This document shows, in pieces, positions 47,120 to 54,273 of a DNA stretch of 64,000 bases (its first letter is position 1; every line of letters begins with the position of its first letter). Below the pieces are notes generated by a model that saw only the letters and a list, made by a program, of their open reading frames with translations, did not search any database and was not told where the DNA came from. The position numbers and the translations under genes were made by a program. Source of the DNA: Streptomyces sp. M92 (lineage in GTDB: Bacteria > Actinomycetota > Actinomycetes > Streptomycetales > Streptomycetaceae); the NCBI RefSeq assembly GCF_028473745.1, contig NZ_CP101137.1, positions 7,261,501 to 7,325,500 of the forward strand. Reading direction: 5' to 3'.

Positions 47120-48406
47120 TCAGTTGCCCTTCACGGTGACCTTCTCGTCGTTCTTCAGCTGCTCGACCAGCTCCTTCACCGCGGCGTCGTCCCACTTGAG
47201 GTTGGAGCCGACACTGCCCGAGACCGGCATGTTCATCGACGTGCCGTCGCCGCCGCTGACGCTCTTCATCGCCCAGAACATGCTCGCCAGGTCGAACAGG
47301 CCCATCTCCTTGTCGACGATCAGGGAGTCCAGGCCGGCGCCCATCGTCGGGTACAGCTTGAAGGGGTTCAGCACGGTCGACGGGGTGGCCACCTGGTTGG
47401 CCAGCGCCGACAGGAACTTCTGCTGGTTCTTCGTGCGGTCCAGGTCGGAACCGGCCAGCGCGTACCGGGTGCGGACGAAGGCCAGGGCCTCCTCGCCGTT
47501 CAGGGTCTGCTTGCCCTTCTGGAAGTCGGCGCCGGACTTCGGGTCCTTGATGTCCTGCGGGATGTCCATCTCGACGCCGCCGACCGAGTCCACGATGTTC
47601 GCGAAGCCGGCGAAGCCGATCTCGACGTAGTGGTCCAGGCGCAGCCCGGTGTTGTACTCGATGGTGCGCACCAGCAGCTCCGGGCCGTCCTCCGCGTACG
47701 CGGCGTTCAGCTTCACGTGCCGGCCGGTGCCCTCGTACTTCTTGCCGGACTCGGAGCCGACGAAGCTCGGGATCTCGACGTCGGAGTCGCGGGGCAGGGA
47801 GATCAGCGTCGACCCGTTGTCCCCGGTGTGCAGGATCATCATCGAGTCGGTGCGCTTGCCCTCGGCGGAACCGGTGTGCAGGTCCTTTTTCTGCTCGTCG
47901 GTCATGCCCTCGCGGCTGTCGGAGCCGACGATCAGGTAGTTGGTGCCCTCGCCGGCCTCGGGCCGCTCGATGACCTTGGAGAGGTCGACCTCGCGGTTGA
48001 GCTTGGAGTCGGCCCAGAAGTAGGTGCCGACGGTGGTCACGACCAGCGCGGTCACCACGGTGATCGCGGTCCACTTGATCCGCCGCCGCCAGTCGGGCGC
48101 GGGACGGCCCTCCCCCTGGCGCGGGCCCGGACCCGCGGGGCCCCGGCCACCGGGGCTGCCGTAGACCTGACCCGTGTTGTAGCCGCTGTCGTAGCCCCCG
48201 TGGCCCTGCCCGTCGACGTACGACGGCTGCTGCGGCACCCCGGCGCCGTACGGCGGGGCCGACGGGCCCGGGCCGGACGGCGACCGCGGCGCGCCGCGAC
48301 GGACCTGACGCATCACACGGGCGCTCTCGGGCCGCGCGCTCGCGCTGCCGCGTCCGTACCCGCCGCCGCGGTTGTCACCGGACCATCCCTCGGGCCAATC
48401 GTTCAT
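47120..48406 (-). CDS. LCP family protein without LytR_C, LCP7
   Basis: 428 residues from ATG 48406. A Gly/Tyr/Pro-rich disordered tail of about 105 residues precedes one helix (110-130). The LCP domain has NYLIVGSDSREGMTDEQ, RTDSMMILHTGDNGSTLISL, PRDSDVEIP, HVKLNAAYAEDGPELLVRTIE and ALAFVRTRYALAGSDLDRTKNQQKFL. The protein ends soon after, with no LytR_C domain. It converges on LCP6 and is divergent from the thioesterase. Its simpler architecture suggests it is an older member than the duplicated set. Confidence 0.92.
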   Translation of the reverse strand: MNDWPEGWSGDNRGGGYGRGSASARPESARVMRQVRRGAPRSPSGPGPSAPPYGAGVPQQPSYVDGQGHGGYDSGYNTGQVYGSPGGRGPAGPGPRQGEGRPAPDWRRRIKWTAITVVTALVVTTVGTYFWADSKLNREVDLSKVIERPEAGEGTNYLIVGSDSREGMTDEQKKDLHTGSAEGKRTDSMMILHTGDNGSTLISLPRDSDVEIPSFVGSESGKKYEGTGRHVKLNAAYAEDGPELLVRTIEYNTGLRLDHYVEIGFAGFANIVDSVGGVEMDIPQDIKDPKSGADFQKGKQTLNGEEALAFVRTRYALAGSDLDRTKNQQKFLSALANQVATPSTVLNPFKLYPTMGAGLDSLIVDKEMGLFDLASMFWAMKSVSGGDGTSMNMPVSGSVGSNLKWDDAAVKELVEQLKNDEKVTVKGN

Positions 48407-48525
48407 GCGCACCAGTGTGCCGGTCCGCCCTGAGGGCCGTACAAGGGTCGTCGGAAAATAGGGGCGGCGCTGTTGCGAAGCTGACACAAATTACGCGCCT
48501 GTCGTCCCGGCATAAGGTGGAGGCC

Positions 48526-49092
48526 ATGACAGACCAGGCAGAACAGGCCTCGGCCGCGCGGTCGGCGACTCCGGAGATCCCGGGCAAGCCGACCTCGGCG
48601 TCCCGCACCACCCTGAGCCACATCATGACCCACAGCGACACCAACCTTTTGGGCACCGTGCACGGCGGGGTGATCATGAAGCTGGTGGACGACGCGGCGG
48701 GCGCCGTGGCCGGACGGCACTCCGGCGGCCCCGCCGTCACCGCGTCCATGGACGAGATGGCGTTCCTCGAACCGGTCCGCGTCGGCGACCTCGTCCATGT
48801 GAAGGCCCAGGTCAACTGGACCGGCCGCTCCTCCATGGAGGTCGGCGTGCGGGTCATGGCCGAGCGCTGGAACGAGTCCACGCCCGCCACCCAGGTCGGC
48901 TCGGCCTACCTGGTCTTCGCCGCCGTGGACGCCGACGGCAAGCCCCGCACGGTCCCGCCGGTCCTCCCCGAGACCGAGAAGGACAAGCGCCGCTACCAGG
49001 AGGCCCAGATCCGCCGCACCCACCGCCTGGCCCGCCGCCGCGCGATCATGGAGCTGCGGGAGCGGCGGGTCGCGGAGGGGTACGAGGACTGA
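48526..49092 (+). CDS. Acyl-CoA thioesterase (hotdog fold)
   Basis: 188 residues from ATG 48526 with GGTGGAGG upstream. A single hotdog domain of the BFIT/YciA class: THSDTNLLGTVHGGVIMKLVDDAAG, with the HGG turn and the acidic residue on the central helix, then TASMDEMAFLEPVRVGDLV. The last ~40 residues are highly basic (RRTHRLARRRAIMELRERR). It should hydrolyse acyl-CoA to acid plus CoA; chain length is not evident. Its 3' end overlaps the convergent HATPase gene by 47 bp. Confidence 0.92.
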   Translation: MTDQAEQASAARSATPEIPGKPTSASRTTLSHIMTHSDTNLLGTVHGGVIMKLVDDAAGAVAGRHSGGPAVTASMDEMAFLEPVRVGDLVHVKAQVNWTGRSSMEVGVRVMAERWNESTPATQVGSAYLVFAAVDADGKPRTVPPVLPETEKDKRRYQEAQIRRTHRLARRRAIMELRERRVAEGYED

Positions 49093-49561
49093 CCGCCCCC
49101 GGGGCGGTCTGGACACACCTCACCTCGAACCAGAGCAGCTTTCCGGCGCCGCGGCCGAGCGGGTCGTCGCCGAGTGACCAGCCGCCCCACGAGTCGGCAC
49201 ACGCCTGTACGAGGTGCAGTCCGCGTCCGCCGTCTGCGGTCTCCGGCGGGACGACAGCCGTACGGCCGCCGTCCGGCGGTTGCGCGAAGGGGGCGGGGAT
49301 GTGCGGGTGGCTGTCCCACACGCCGACCCGCAGCCGTCCGTCGCTCAGCGCGGTGAGCCGTAGCGAACAGGGTCCGCGCGTGTGCCGGTAGGCGTTGGTG
49401 ACCATCTCGGACGTCAACAGCTCGACGGTGTCCAGCACTTCGTGCCGACCGTGTCCGCCGAGGGCGGCACGTACGGTCATGCGTGCGACGCGTGCGGCTC
49501 TGGGGTCGTGAGGCAGGCGGAGGGCGTACGCCCAGGTGTCGGACAGGGATACGGTGCCCAT
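49046..49561 (-). CDS. Anti-sigma-factor-like ATP-binding protein (HATPase_c_2)
   Basis: 171 residues with the GHKL ATPase boxes of RsbW-like proteins: ELLTSEMVTNAYRHT (N box), GVWDSHPHIP (G1) and GGRGLHLVQACADSWG (G2). The C-terminus is Pro/Ala-rich. In Streptomyces such proteins often sit beside a WhiJ-like regulator and a DUF397 protein, as here, and may act on sigma factors or on the regulator. Its promoter (49682-49709) lies in a palindromic operator shared with the HTH gene. It overlaps the convergent thioesterase gene at the 3' end. Confidence 0.88.
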   Translation of the reverse strand: MGTVSLSDTWAYALRLPHDPRAARVARMTVRAALGGHGRHEVLDTVELLTSEMVTNAYRHTRGPCSLRLTALSDGRLRVGVWDSHPHIPAPFAQPPDGGRTAVVPPETADGGRGLHLVQACADSWGGWSLGDDPLGRGAGKLLWFEVRCVQTAPGAVSPRTPPRPAAPAAP

Positions 49562-49681
49562 GGAGGGGCCTCCTGGAGAGAGGGGATCGACGTGCCCAAC
49601 GGCCGCGCCGCGCGGTGGCTGTGCCCGAGGGGTGCGCTTCCGGCTTAACGGGGCGGGAGGTTGGGCGGTGGAGCGAGACTC

Positions 49682-49709
49682 ACCATAGAGGGTTCGATGT
49701 GATAGTTAA
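49682..49709 (-). promoter_or_regulatory. Promoter candidate of the HATPase gene
   Basis: TTAACT (49709-49704) and TATGGT (49687-49682), 16 bp apart on the minus strand. The -35 hexamer lies inside the palindrome at 49693-49716, so a protein bound there would block it. Confidence 0.45.
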
Positions 49710-49716
49710 CATCGAA
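49693..49716. promoter_or_regulatory. Palindromic operator between HATPase and HTH genes
   Basis: TTCGATGT-N8-ACATCGAA, perfect 8-bp arms separated by an AT-rich 8-bp centre. It is in the 224-bp divergent region (49562-49785) and is the obvious candidate binding site of the adjacent HTH regulator. Confidence 0.65.
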
Positions 49717-49785
49717 CAGAGCAGAGGATTTACATTTCCCCCGTGTGAGTGACGCGAGGGAGCGCGCCGCGAGGAGAGAAGGACC

Positions 49786-50640
49786 GTGCCGCCCAGCACC
49801 CCGCCCACCCTGCGCCAGCAACGTCTCGGCGTGGAACTGCGCAAACTGCGTGAGCAGTCGGGCCTGACCTCGACCGCCGCAGCGACACTCCTCGGCCTCA
49901 AACAGGCGCAGGTCAGCAGCATCGAGTCGGGCCGCTACGCCGTCGGTGCGGACCGGGTGCGCACTCTCGCACGCGCGTACAGCTGCCCCGACGAGGCGCT
50001 GGTGGAGGCGCTGGTCGGCATGACGGGCGGCCGCATTCGCGGTTGGTGGGACGAGTACCGGGACTACCTCCCCGTCGGACTGATCGACCTCGCCGAACTG
50101 GAGCACCACGCGACCGCGCTGCGCGTGGCTCTCGCGCTTCACATCCCCGCCCTGTTGCAGACCACCGATCACGTCCGGGCGATGCTCAGGGAAGCGGCTC
50201 CACCCTTTCGTGCCTATGAGCTCGAACACCGCCTCTCGTATCGCATCAAGCGGCAGGAGGTCCTCCACCGCGCCGGAGGGCTCCCCTACACCGCCCTGGT
50301 ACACGAAGCGGCACTGCGCATGCAGTACGGCGGGCCGGATGTCGCCCGCGCTCAACTGCTCCACGTCCTCGAACTGAGCGAGCAGGACAACATCACCGTT
50401 CAGGTCATCCCTTACGCCTCGCCGCACTTTCCCGGAAACGGCCAGCCCTTCGACTACGCGGTCGGCCCGGTCCCCCAACTCGACACCGTCCAGTTGGACA
50501 CCCACCACGGAGGCTGCGAGTTCCTGGACGCTGAGGCCCAACTCTCGAAGTACCGGAACCTCCTGGACCGTATGGAGACCTGCGCGCTCGACCCAGCCGC
50601 GTCACGCAAGTTCATCGAACACATCGCCCAGAGCCTTTGA
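49786..50640 (+). CDS. WhiJ-like helix-turn-helix regulator (XRE + DUF5753)
   Basis: 284 residues from a GTG at 49786 with AGAAGGA upstream. An XRE-type HTH at about 12-65 (LGVELRKLREQSGLT, AATLLGLKQAQVSSIESGR) is followed by the DUF5753 ligand or effector domain (LEHHATALRVALALHIPALLQT, LSYRIKRQEVLHR, NITVQVIPYASPHFPGNGQPF). This is the architecture of WhiJ and many streptomycete paralogues that control development or secondary metabolism. The DUF397 gene follows 11 bp later, and the HATPase gene is divergent. Likely autoregulated through the palindrome. Confidence 0.92.
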   Translation: MPPSTPPTLRQQRLGVELRKLREQSGLTSTAAATLLGLKQAQVSSIESGRYAVGADRVRTLARAYSCPDEALVEALVGMTGGRIRGWWDEYRDYLPVGLIDLAELEHHATALRVALALHIPALLQTTDHVRAMLREAAPPFRAYELEHRLSYRIKRQEVLHRAGGLPYTALVHEAALRMQYGGPDVARAQLLHVLELSEQDNITVQVIPYASPHFPGNGQPFDYAVGPVPQLDTVQLDTHHGGCEFLDAEAQLSKYRNLLDRMETCALDPAASRKFIEHIAQSL

Positions 50641-50651
50641 ACAGGAACGCC

Positions 50652-50840
50652 GTGCATCCCCTCATCTGGCAGAAGTCCACTTACAGCCCCGACGGCTCGA
50701 ACTGCGTCGAGATAGCCGTCGGCCCGACCAAGATCCTGGTTCGCGACTCCAAGAACCCGGTCGGTCCCCGACTCGCGCTGCTCCCGACCACGTGGGCGGA
50801 CTTCACCTCGTACGTGGCCCAAGCCTCCCCCCGCCCCTGA
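50652..50840 (+). CDS. DUF397 protein (WhiJ-associated small protein)
   Basis: 62 residues from GTG 50652 with AGGAAC upstream; a TTG at 50637 overlapping the HTH stop is an alternative. The family pattern is complete: WQKSTYSPDGSNCVEIAVG, ILVRDSKNP, and a C-terminal W-x-x-F (TWADFTSYV). DUF397 proteins are genetic partners of WhiJ-like regulators, thought to modulate their DNA binding in an antitoxin-like way. Its co-transcription with the HTH gene is near certain. Confidence 0.93.
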   Translation: MHPLIWQKSTYSPDGSNCVEIAVGPTKILVRDSKNPVGPRLALLPTTWADFTSYVAQASPRP

Positions 50841-50929
50841 CCATCCCCCCGCACCCCGCGAACAACCCACACCCAACTGTCATCCAAGCGCTCATTCGAG
50901 CGCCCCGAGGACACTGACAGTCGAAGTGC

Positions 50930-51406
50930 TCACGCCTGCCTACCGGTATCCACCCGGGGCACTTCCGGGCCGCGGAACGCGAGCGTGCGGCTGAGGACGA
51001 GGTTGGTGGTCGTGCTCCCGAACTCGGCGAGTTCGTCGACGACCTTCTCCAGGTGGGCCATCGACGTGGTCGCCACCTTCATGACGTAGCAGTCGTCGCC
51101 GGTGGTACGCAGGCATTCCAGGATCTCCGGGCGCTCACCGAGCAGCCGGCGCAACGGCTCGTGCCGGGCCCCCGGCCCCGGGTACTTGAGCCGGACCACC
51201 GCCATGACCGGGTGCCCGGTCCGTTCCAGGTCCACCTCCGCCCGGTACCCCGTGATCACCCCGGCCGCCTCGAGCCGCCGCACCCGTTCCTTGGTCGCCG
51301 ACGCGCTCAGGTTCACCCGCCGGGCCAGTTCCGTGAACGCGATCCGGCCGTCCCGCTGGAGCTCCGCCAGGATGGCCCAGTCCGTTGCGTCGAGGCTCTC
51401 GGTCAT
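50930..51406 (-). CDS. Lrp/AsnC family transcriptional regulator
   Basis: 158 residues. The N-terminal HTH is LDATDWAILAELQRDGRIAFTELARRVNLSASATKERVRRLEAAGVI in family layout (about 5-52), followed by the RAM ligand-binding domain (HPVMAVVRLKYPG, CYVMKVATTSMAHLEKVVDEL). Such proteins sense amino acids or related small molecules as octamers. It is divergent from the LLM oxidoreductase gene with only 95 bp between starts, so it probably regulates that gene pair and itself. Confidence 0.92.
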   Translation of the reverse strand: MTESLDATDWAILAELQRDGRIAFTELARRVNLSASATKERVRRLEAAGVITGYRAEVDLERTGHPVMAVVRLKYPGPGARHEPLRRLLGERPEILECLRTTGDDCYVMKVATTSMAHLEKVVDELAEFGSTTTNLVLSRTLAFRGPEVPRVDTGRQA

Positions 51407-51487
51407 CCGCCCAATCTACCGGCGGATCCACGGCGCAACCGCCCCTGAACAGGCGGGAATCCCTTCTGGCAGCCCACGCGCCGCGCC

Positions 51488-51493
51488 TAGGGT
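51488..51493 (+). promoter_or_regulatory. -10 element placing the oxidoreductase mRNA as leaderless
   Basis: TAGGGT ends 8 nt before the GTG at 51502 and no ribosome site is present, the classic arrangement of a leaderless streptomycete gene. The -35 (TTCTGG, 51464-51469, 18-bp spacer) is weak, consistent with an activator-dependent promoter. Confidence 0.45.
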
Positions 51494-51501
51494 TGTGCCT
51501 C

Positions 51502-52377
51502 GTGAAGATCGGAGTGAACGTCCTCAATTTCGGCCCCGGCACCGACCCCGGAATCCTGCGGAGCTGGGCCCAGACCGTGGAGGGCCTGGGCTTCGACCTG
51601 TTGATGGTCTCGGACCACGTAGCCATCACGCCCGACGTCGCCGAGCGCTACCCCGCCCCCTTCTACGAGCCCTTCACCACCCTGTCCTGGCTGGCCGGTC
51701 TGACCATCCGCATCAGGCTCGGGACGACGGTCCTGATCGCCCCCTACCGGCACCCGCTGCTCACCGCCCGTACGGCGGCCAACCTGCACGAGCTGAGCGG
51801 CGGCCGACTCGTCCTCGGCGTGGGGGTGGGCTGGGCACGGCAGGAGTTCGCCGCCTTCGGTGTCCCCTTCGAGCAGCGTGGGCGGCTGACCGACGACCAC
51901 CTCCGGGACATCCGGGCGGCCTGGGCGGACACCGCCTCCTACGGAGAGCGGCGGGTCCCGGTGTGGGTGGGCGGCAACAGCGACGCGGGGCTGCGCCGGG
52001 CCGTACGGCTCGGCGACGCATGGCATCCGCTGCGCCCCACCCTGCCGTGGCTGCGCGAAGCCGTGGCCCGGCTGGAGGCGTACGCCAAGGCGCAGCACCT
52101 GCCCGTGCCCGCCCTCGCGCCCAGGATCGCCCTCCGGCTCACCGCCGCTCCGGTCGTCGGGCCGGAACGGCTCGCCGGTGAGGGCACCATCGAGCAGGTC
52201 ATGGACGACCTCGACCAGTTGCGGCTGCTGGGCGCGGAGTCCGTCGTCCTCGACACCTATCAGGGCGACCCCCGCGAGACCTGCCACCCGCATGCGGCCC
52301 GGCAGGCCCTCGCGACCGTGGCCGCGCACTTCTCCGCGCCCCACGCCCCGCCCCACACCGGAACGGAGCAGCCATGA
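51502..52377 (+). CDS. LLM-class (luciferase-like) oxidoreductase
   Basis: 291 residues from GTG 51502. A luciferase-like TIM barrel: GVNVLNFGPGTDP, LGFDLLMVSDHVAIT, LGTTVLIAPYRHPLLTARTAANLHELSGGRLVLGVGVGWARQEF, VPVWVGGNSDAGLRRAVRLGDAWHP. The sequence fits the F420-dependent subfamily, and F420 is made by genes in this same window, but FMN use is not excluded. Substrate unknown. It overlaps the deaminase start by four bases (ATGA), forming a two-gene operon opposite the Lrp regulator. Confidence 0.9.
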   Translation: MKIGVNVLNFGPGTDPGILRSWAQTVEGLGFDLLMVSDHVAITPDVAERYPAPFYEPFTTLSWLAGLTIRIRLGTTVLIAPYRHPLLTARTAANLHELSGGRLVLGVGVGWARQEFAAFGVPFEQRGRLTDDHLRDIRAAWADTASYGERRVPVWVGGNSDAGLRRAVRLGDAWHPLRPTLPWLREAVARLEAYAKAQHLPVPALAPRIALRLTAAPVVGPERLAGEGTIEQVMDDLDQLRLLGAESVVLDTYQGDPRETCHPHAARQALATVAAHFSAPHAPPHTGTEQP

Positions 52378-52802
52378 CCACGCCCGGCGACCACGCCCTC
52401 CTCCGGCGGGCCATCGAACTCGCGGACATGGCACGCGCAAGCGGCAACCCGCCGTTCGGCTCCCTGCTGGCGGGGCCGGACGGGACGGTGCTGGCACAGG
52501 AGCACAACACGACCCTCACCGACCGGGACATCACCGCGCACCCGGAACTGAAGCTGGCGAGGTGGGCCGCCCGGAACCTGGACGCGGCCACGGCGGCGCG
52601 GACCACGATGTACACCAGCTGCCAGCCGTGCGGGATGTGCGAGGCCGTCATCCAGTGGGCAGGGCTGCGCCGAGTGGTGTTCGCCCTGTCCGGCGAGCAG
52701 CTCCTGGACATCAGGCCGGGCAGCGGCCGGCCGCCCGTGCCGCAGGACGGCCCCGCGCTGTTCGACGAGGTACGGACCGTGGTCGAGGGGTACTACCGCT
52801 GA
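52374..52802 (+). CDS. Nucleoside/guanine deaminase-like zinc enzyme
   Basis: 142 residues of the cytidine deaminase superfamily (CMP/dCMP, TadA/GuaD branch): NPPFGSLLAGPDG, AHPELKLARWAAR, and TSCQPCGMCEAVIQWAGLRRVVFA with the PCxxC zinc ligands. The usual HAE is HPE here; the proton-shuttle Glu is kept. It is coupled to the LLM oxidoreductase, suggesting a shared catabolic or modification pathway for a heterocyclic amine. Its 3' end is part of a 14-bp triplication. Confidence 0.88.
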   Translation: MTTPGDHALLRRAIELADMARASGNPPFGSLLAGPDGTVLAQEHNTTLTDRDITAHPELKLARWAARNLDAATAARTTMYTSCQPCGMCEAVIQWAGLRRVVFALSGEQLLDIRPGSGRPPVPQDGPALFDEVRTVVEGYYR

Positions 52803-52832
52803 CGTACTACCGCTGACGTACTACCGCTGACC
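52791..52832. repeat. 3 x 14-bp tandem repeat spanning a stop codon
   Basis: TACTACCGCTGACG occurs at 52791, 52805 and 52819 (the last ends in C). The first unit encodes the Tyr-Tyr-Arg end of the deaminase with its TGA; the other two are downstream. Confidence 0.9.
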
Positions 52833-52885
52833 GCCGCGCACGACATCGCGAGGTCCGGCGCTCTCCCGCGCCCGTACCGTCGGCC

Positions 52886-52923
52886 ATGAGTGGCGGCCCG
52901 GAAGGAACAGGGCCGCCGCTCAT
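52886..52923. terminator. Hairpin between convergent deaminase and acyl-CoA dehydrogenase
   Basis: ATGAGTGGCGGCCC (52886-52899) pairs with GGGCCGCCGCTCAT (52910-52923) with one non-Watson-Crick position and a 10-nt loop. It lies just before the dehydrogenase stop at 52937. Confidence 0.65.
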
Positions 52924-52936
52924 GCCGTGTGGGGCC

Positions 52937-54094
52937 CTACGGCAGGTTGCGCGCCATGACGATGCGCTGGACCTGGTTGGTGCCCTCGTAGATCTGCGTG
53001 ATCTTCGCGTCGCGCATCATGCGCTCCACCGGGTAGTCACGGGTGTAGCCGTAGCCGCCGAGGAGCTGGACGGCGTCCGTGGTGACCTCCATGGCCACGT
53101 CGGAGGCGAAGCACTTGGCGGCGGCGCCCTGGAAGGTCAGGTCGCTGTCGCCGCGCTCCGACTTGGCGGCGGCGGCGTAGGTGAGCTGGCGGGCGGCCTC
53201 GATCTTCATGGCCATGTCGGCGAGCATGAACTGGATGCCCTGGAAGTCGGCGATCGGCTTGCCGAACTGCTTGCGCTCCTGGACGTAGCCCTTGGCGTAG
53301 TCGAGGGCGCCCTGGGCGATGCCGAGGGCCTGGGCGGCGATGGTGATGCGGGTGTGGTCCAGCGTCTTCATCGCGGTGGCGAAGCCGGTGCCCTCCGCGC
53401 CGATCATGCGGTCGGCGGGGATGCGGACGTTGTCGAGGTAGACCTCGCGGGTCGGCGAGCCCTTGATGCCGAGCTTCTTCTCCGGGGCGCCGAAGGAGAC
53501 GCCGTCGTCGGAATTCTCGACGACGAAGGCGGAGATGCCCTTTGAGCGCTTGGCGGGGTCGGTGACGGCCATCACCGTGTAGTACTCGCTGACGCCGGCG
53601 TTGGTGATCCAGCGCTTGACGCCGTTGAGGATCCAGTGGTCGCCGTCGCGGACGGCCTTGGTCTTCATGCCGGCCGCGTCGGAGCCCGCGTCGGGCTCGG
53701 AGAGGCAATAGGAGAACATGCCGTCGCCCTTGGCGAGCGGGGTCATGTACTTCTTCTTCAGCTCCTCGGAGCCGGAGAGGATCACCGGGAGGGAGCCGAG
53801 CTTGTTCACGGCCGGGATCAGGGAGGACGACGCGCAGGCGCGGGCCACCTCCTCGATGACGATCACCGTGGCGAGCGCGTCGGCGCCCGCGCCGCCGTAC
53901 TCCTCGGGGACGTGGACCGCGTGGAGGTCGTTCGCGGTCAGGGCGTCGAGCGCCTCCTGCGGGAAGCGGGCCTCCTCGTCCACCGCGGCGGCGTACGGCG
54001 CGATCTTCGCCTCGGCCAGGGAGCGGACGGCGTCGCGGAGCATGTCGTGCTCCTCGGACGGGCGGTACAGGTCGAAGTCAGCCGATCCGGCCAA
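52937..54094 (-). CDS. Acyl-CoA dehydrogenase
   Basis: 385 residues, a standard length. Signatures: CLSEPDAGSDAAGMKTKA (FAD/substrate loop), WITNAGVSEYYTVMAV, AAQALGIAQGALDYAKGYVQERKQFGKPI and QLLGGYGYTRDYPVERMMRDAKI, with the catalytic base Glu370 in IYEGTNQVQR. It introduces a 2,3-double bond into acyl-CoA, passing electrons to ETF. The start is a TTG at 54094 with GGAG upstream, the only good option before the domain. The M. tuberculosis counterpart by position is fadE25. Confidence 0.95.
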   Translation of the reverse strand: MAGSADFDLYRPSEEHDMLRDAVRSLAEAKIAPYAAAVDEEARFPQEALDALTANDLHAVHVPEEYGGAGADALATVIVIEEVARACASSSLIPAVNKLGSLPVILSGSEELKKKYMTPLAKGDGMFSYCLSEPDAGSDAAGMKTKAVRDGDHWILNGVKRWITNAGVSEYYTVMAVTDPAKRSKGISAFVVENSDDGVSFGAPEKKLGIKGSPTREVYLDNVRIPADRMIGAEGTGFATAMKTLDHTRITIAAQALGIAQGALDYAKGYVQERKQFGKPIADFQGIQFMLADMAMKIEAARQLTYAAAAKSERGDSDLTFQGAAAKCFASDVAMEVTTDAVQLLGGYGYTRDYPVERMMRDAKITQIYEGTNQVQRIVMARNLP

Positions 54095-54133
54095 GGTCTC
54101 TCACGCTCCAAAACGCTGTGATGCTGGGCACGC

Positions 54134-54151
54134 TAACTACCGTTAAGTAAC
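54134..54151. promoter_or_regulatory. Candidate operator upstream of acyl-CoA dehydrogenase
   Basis: TAAC-TACC-GTTA immediately followed by AGTAAC, in an AT-rich patch about 40 bp upstream of the TTG start. The alternating TAAC/GTTA half-sites are compatible with a TetR-type regulator of fatty-acid genes, but this is only a pattern. Confidence 0.3.
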
Positions 54152-54273
54152 CCAAATTTTAGAGCCTGCCCCGGTTCGTGGATAGGTGAGCTTGACGACA
54201 GCCGACCGCGAGGCTTTCCCGGCGCCCCGGATATGCTCGGGCGCGCACCCCACGCCGTACGTCTGGAGCACCC

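Noticed and set aside
48526..52802. Integrated mobile element or prophage
   Set aside because: Although gene content looks accessory, there is no integrase, transposase, tRNA attachment site or flanking direct repeat, and base composition matches the neighbours.
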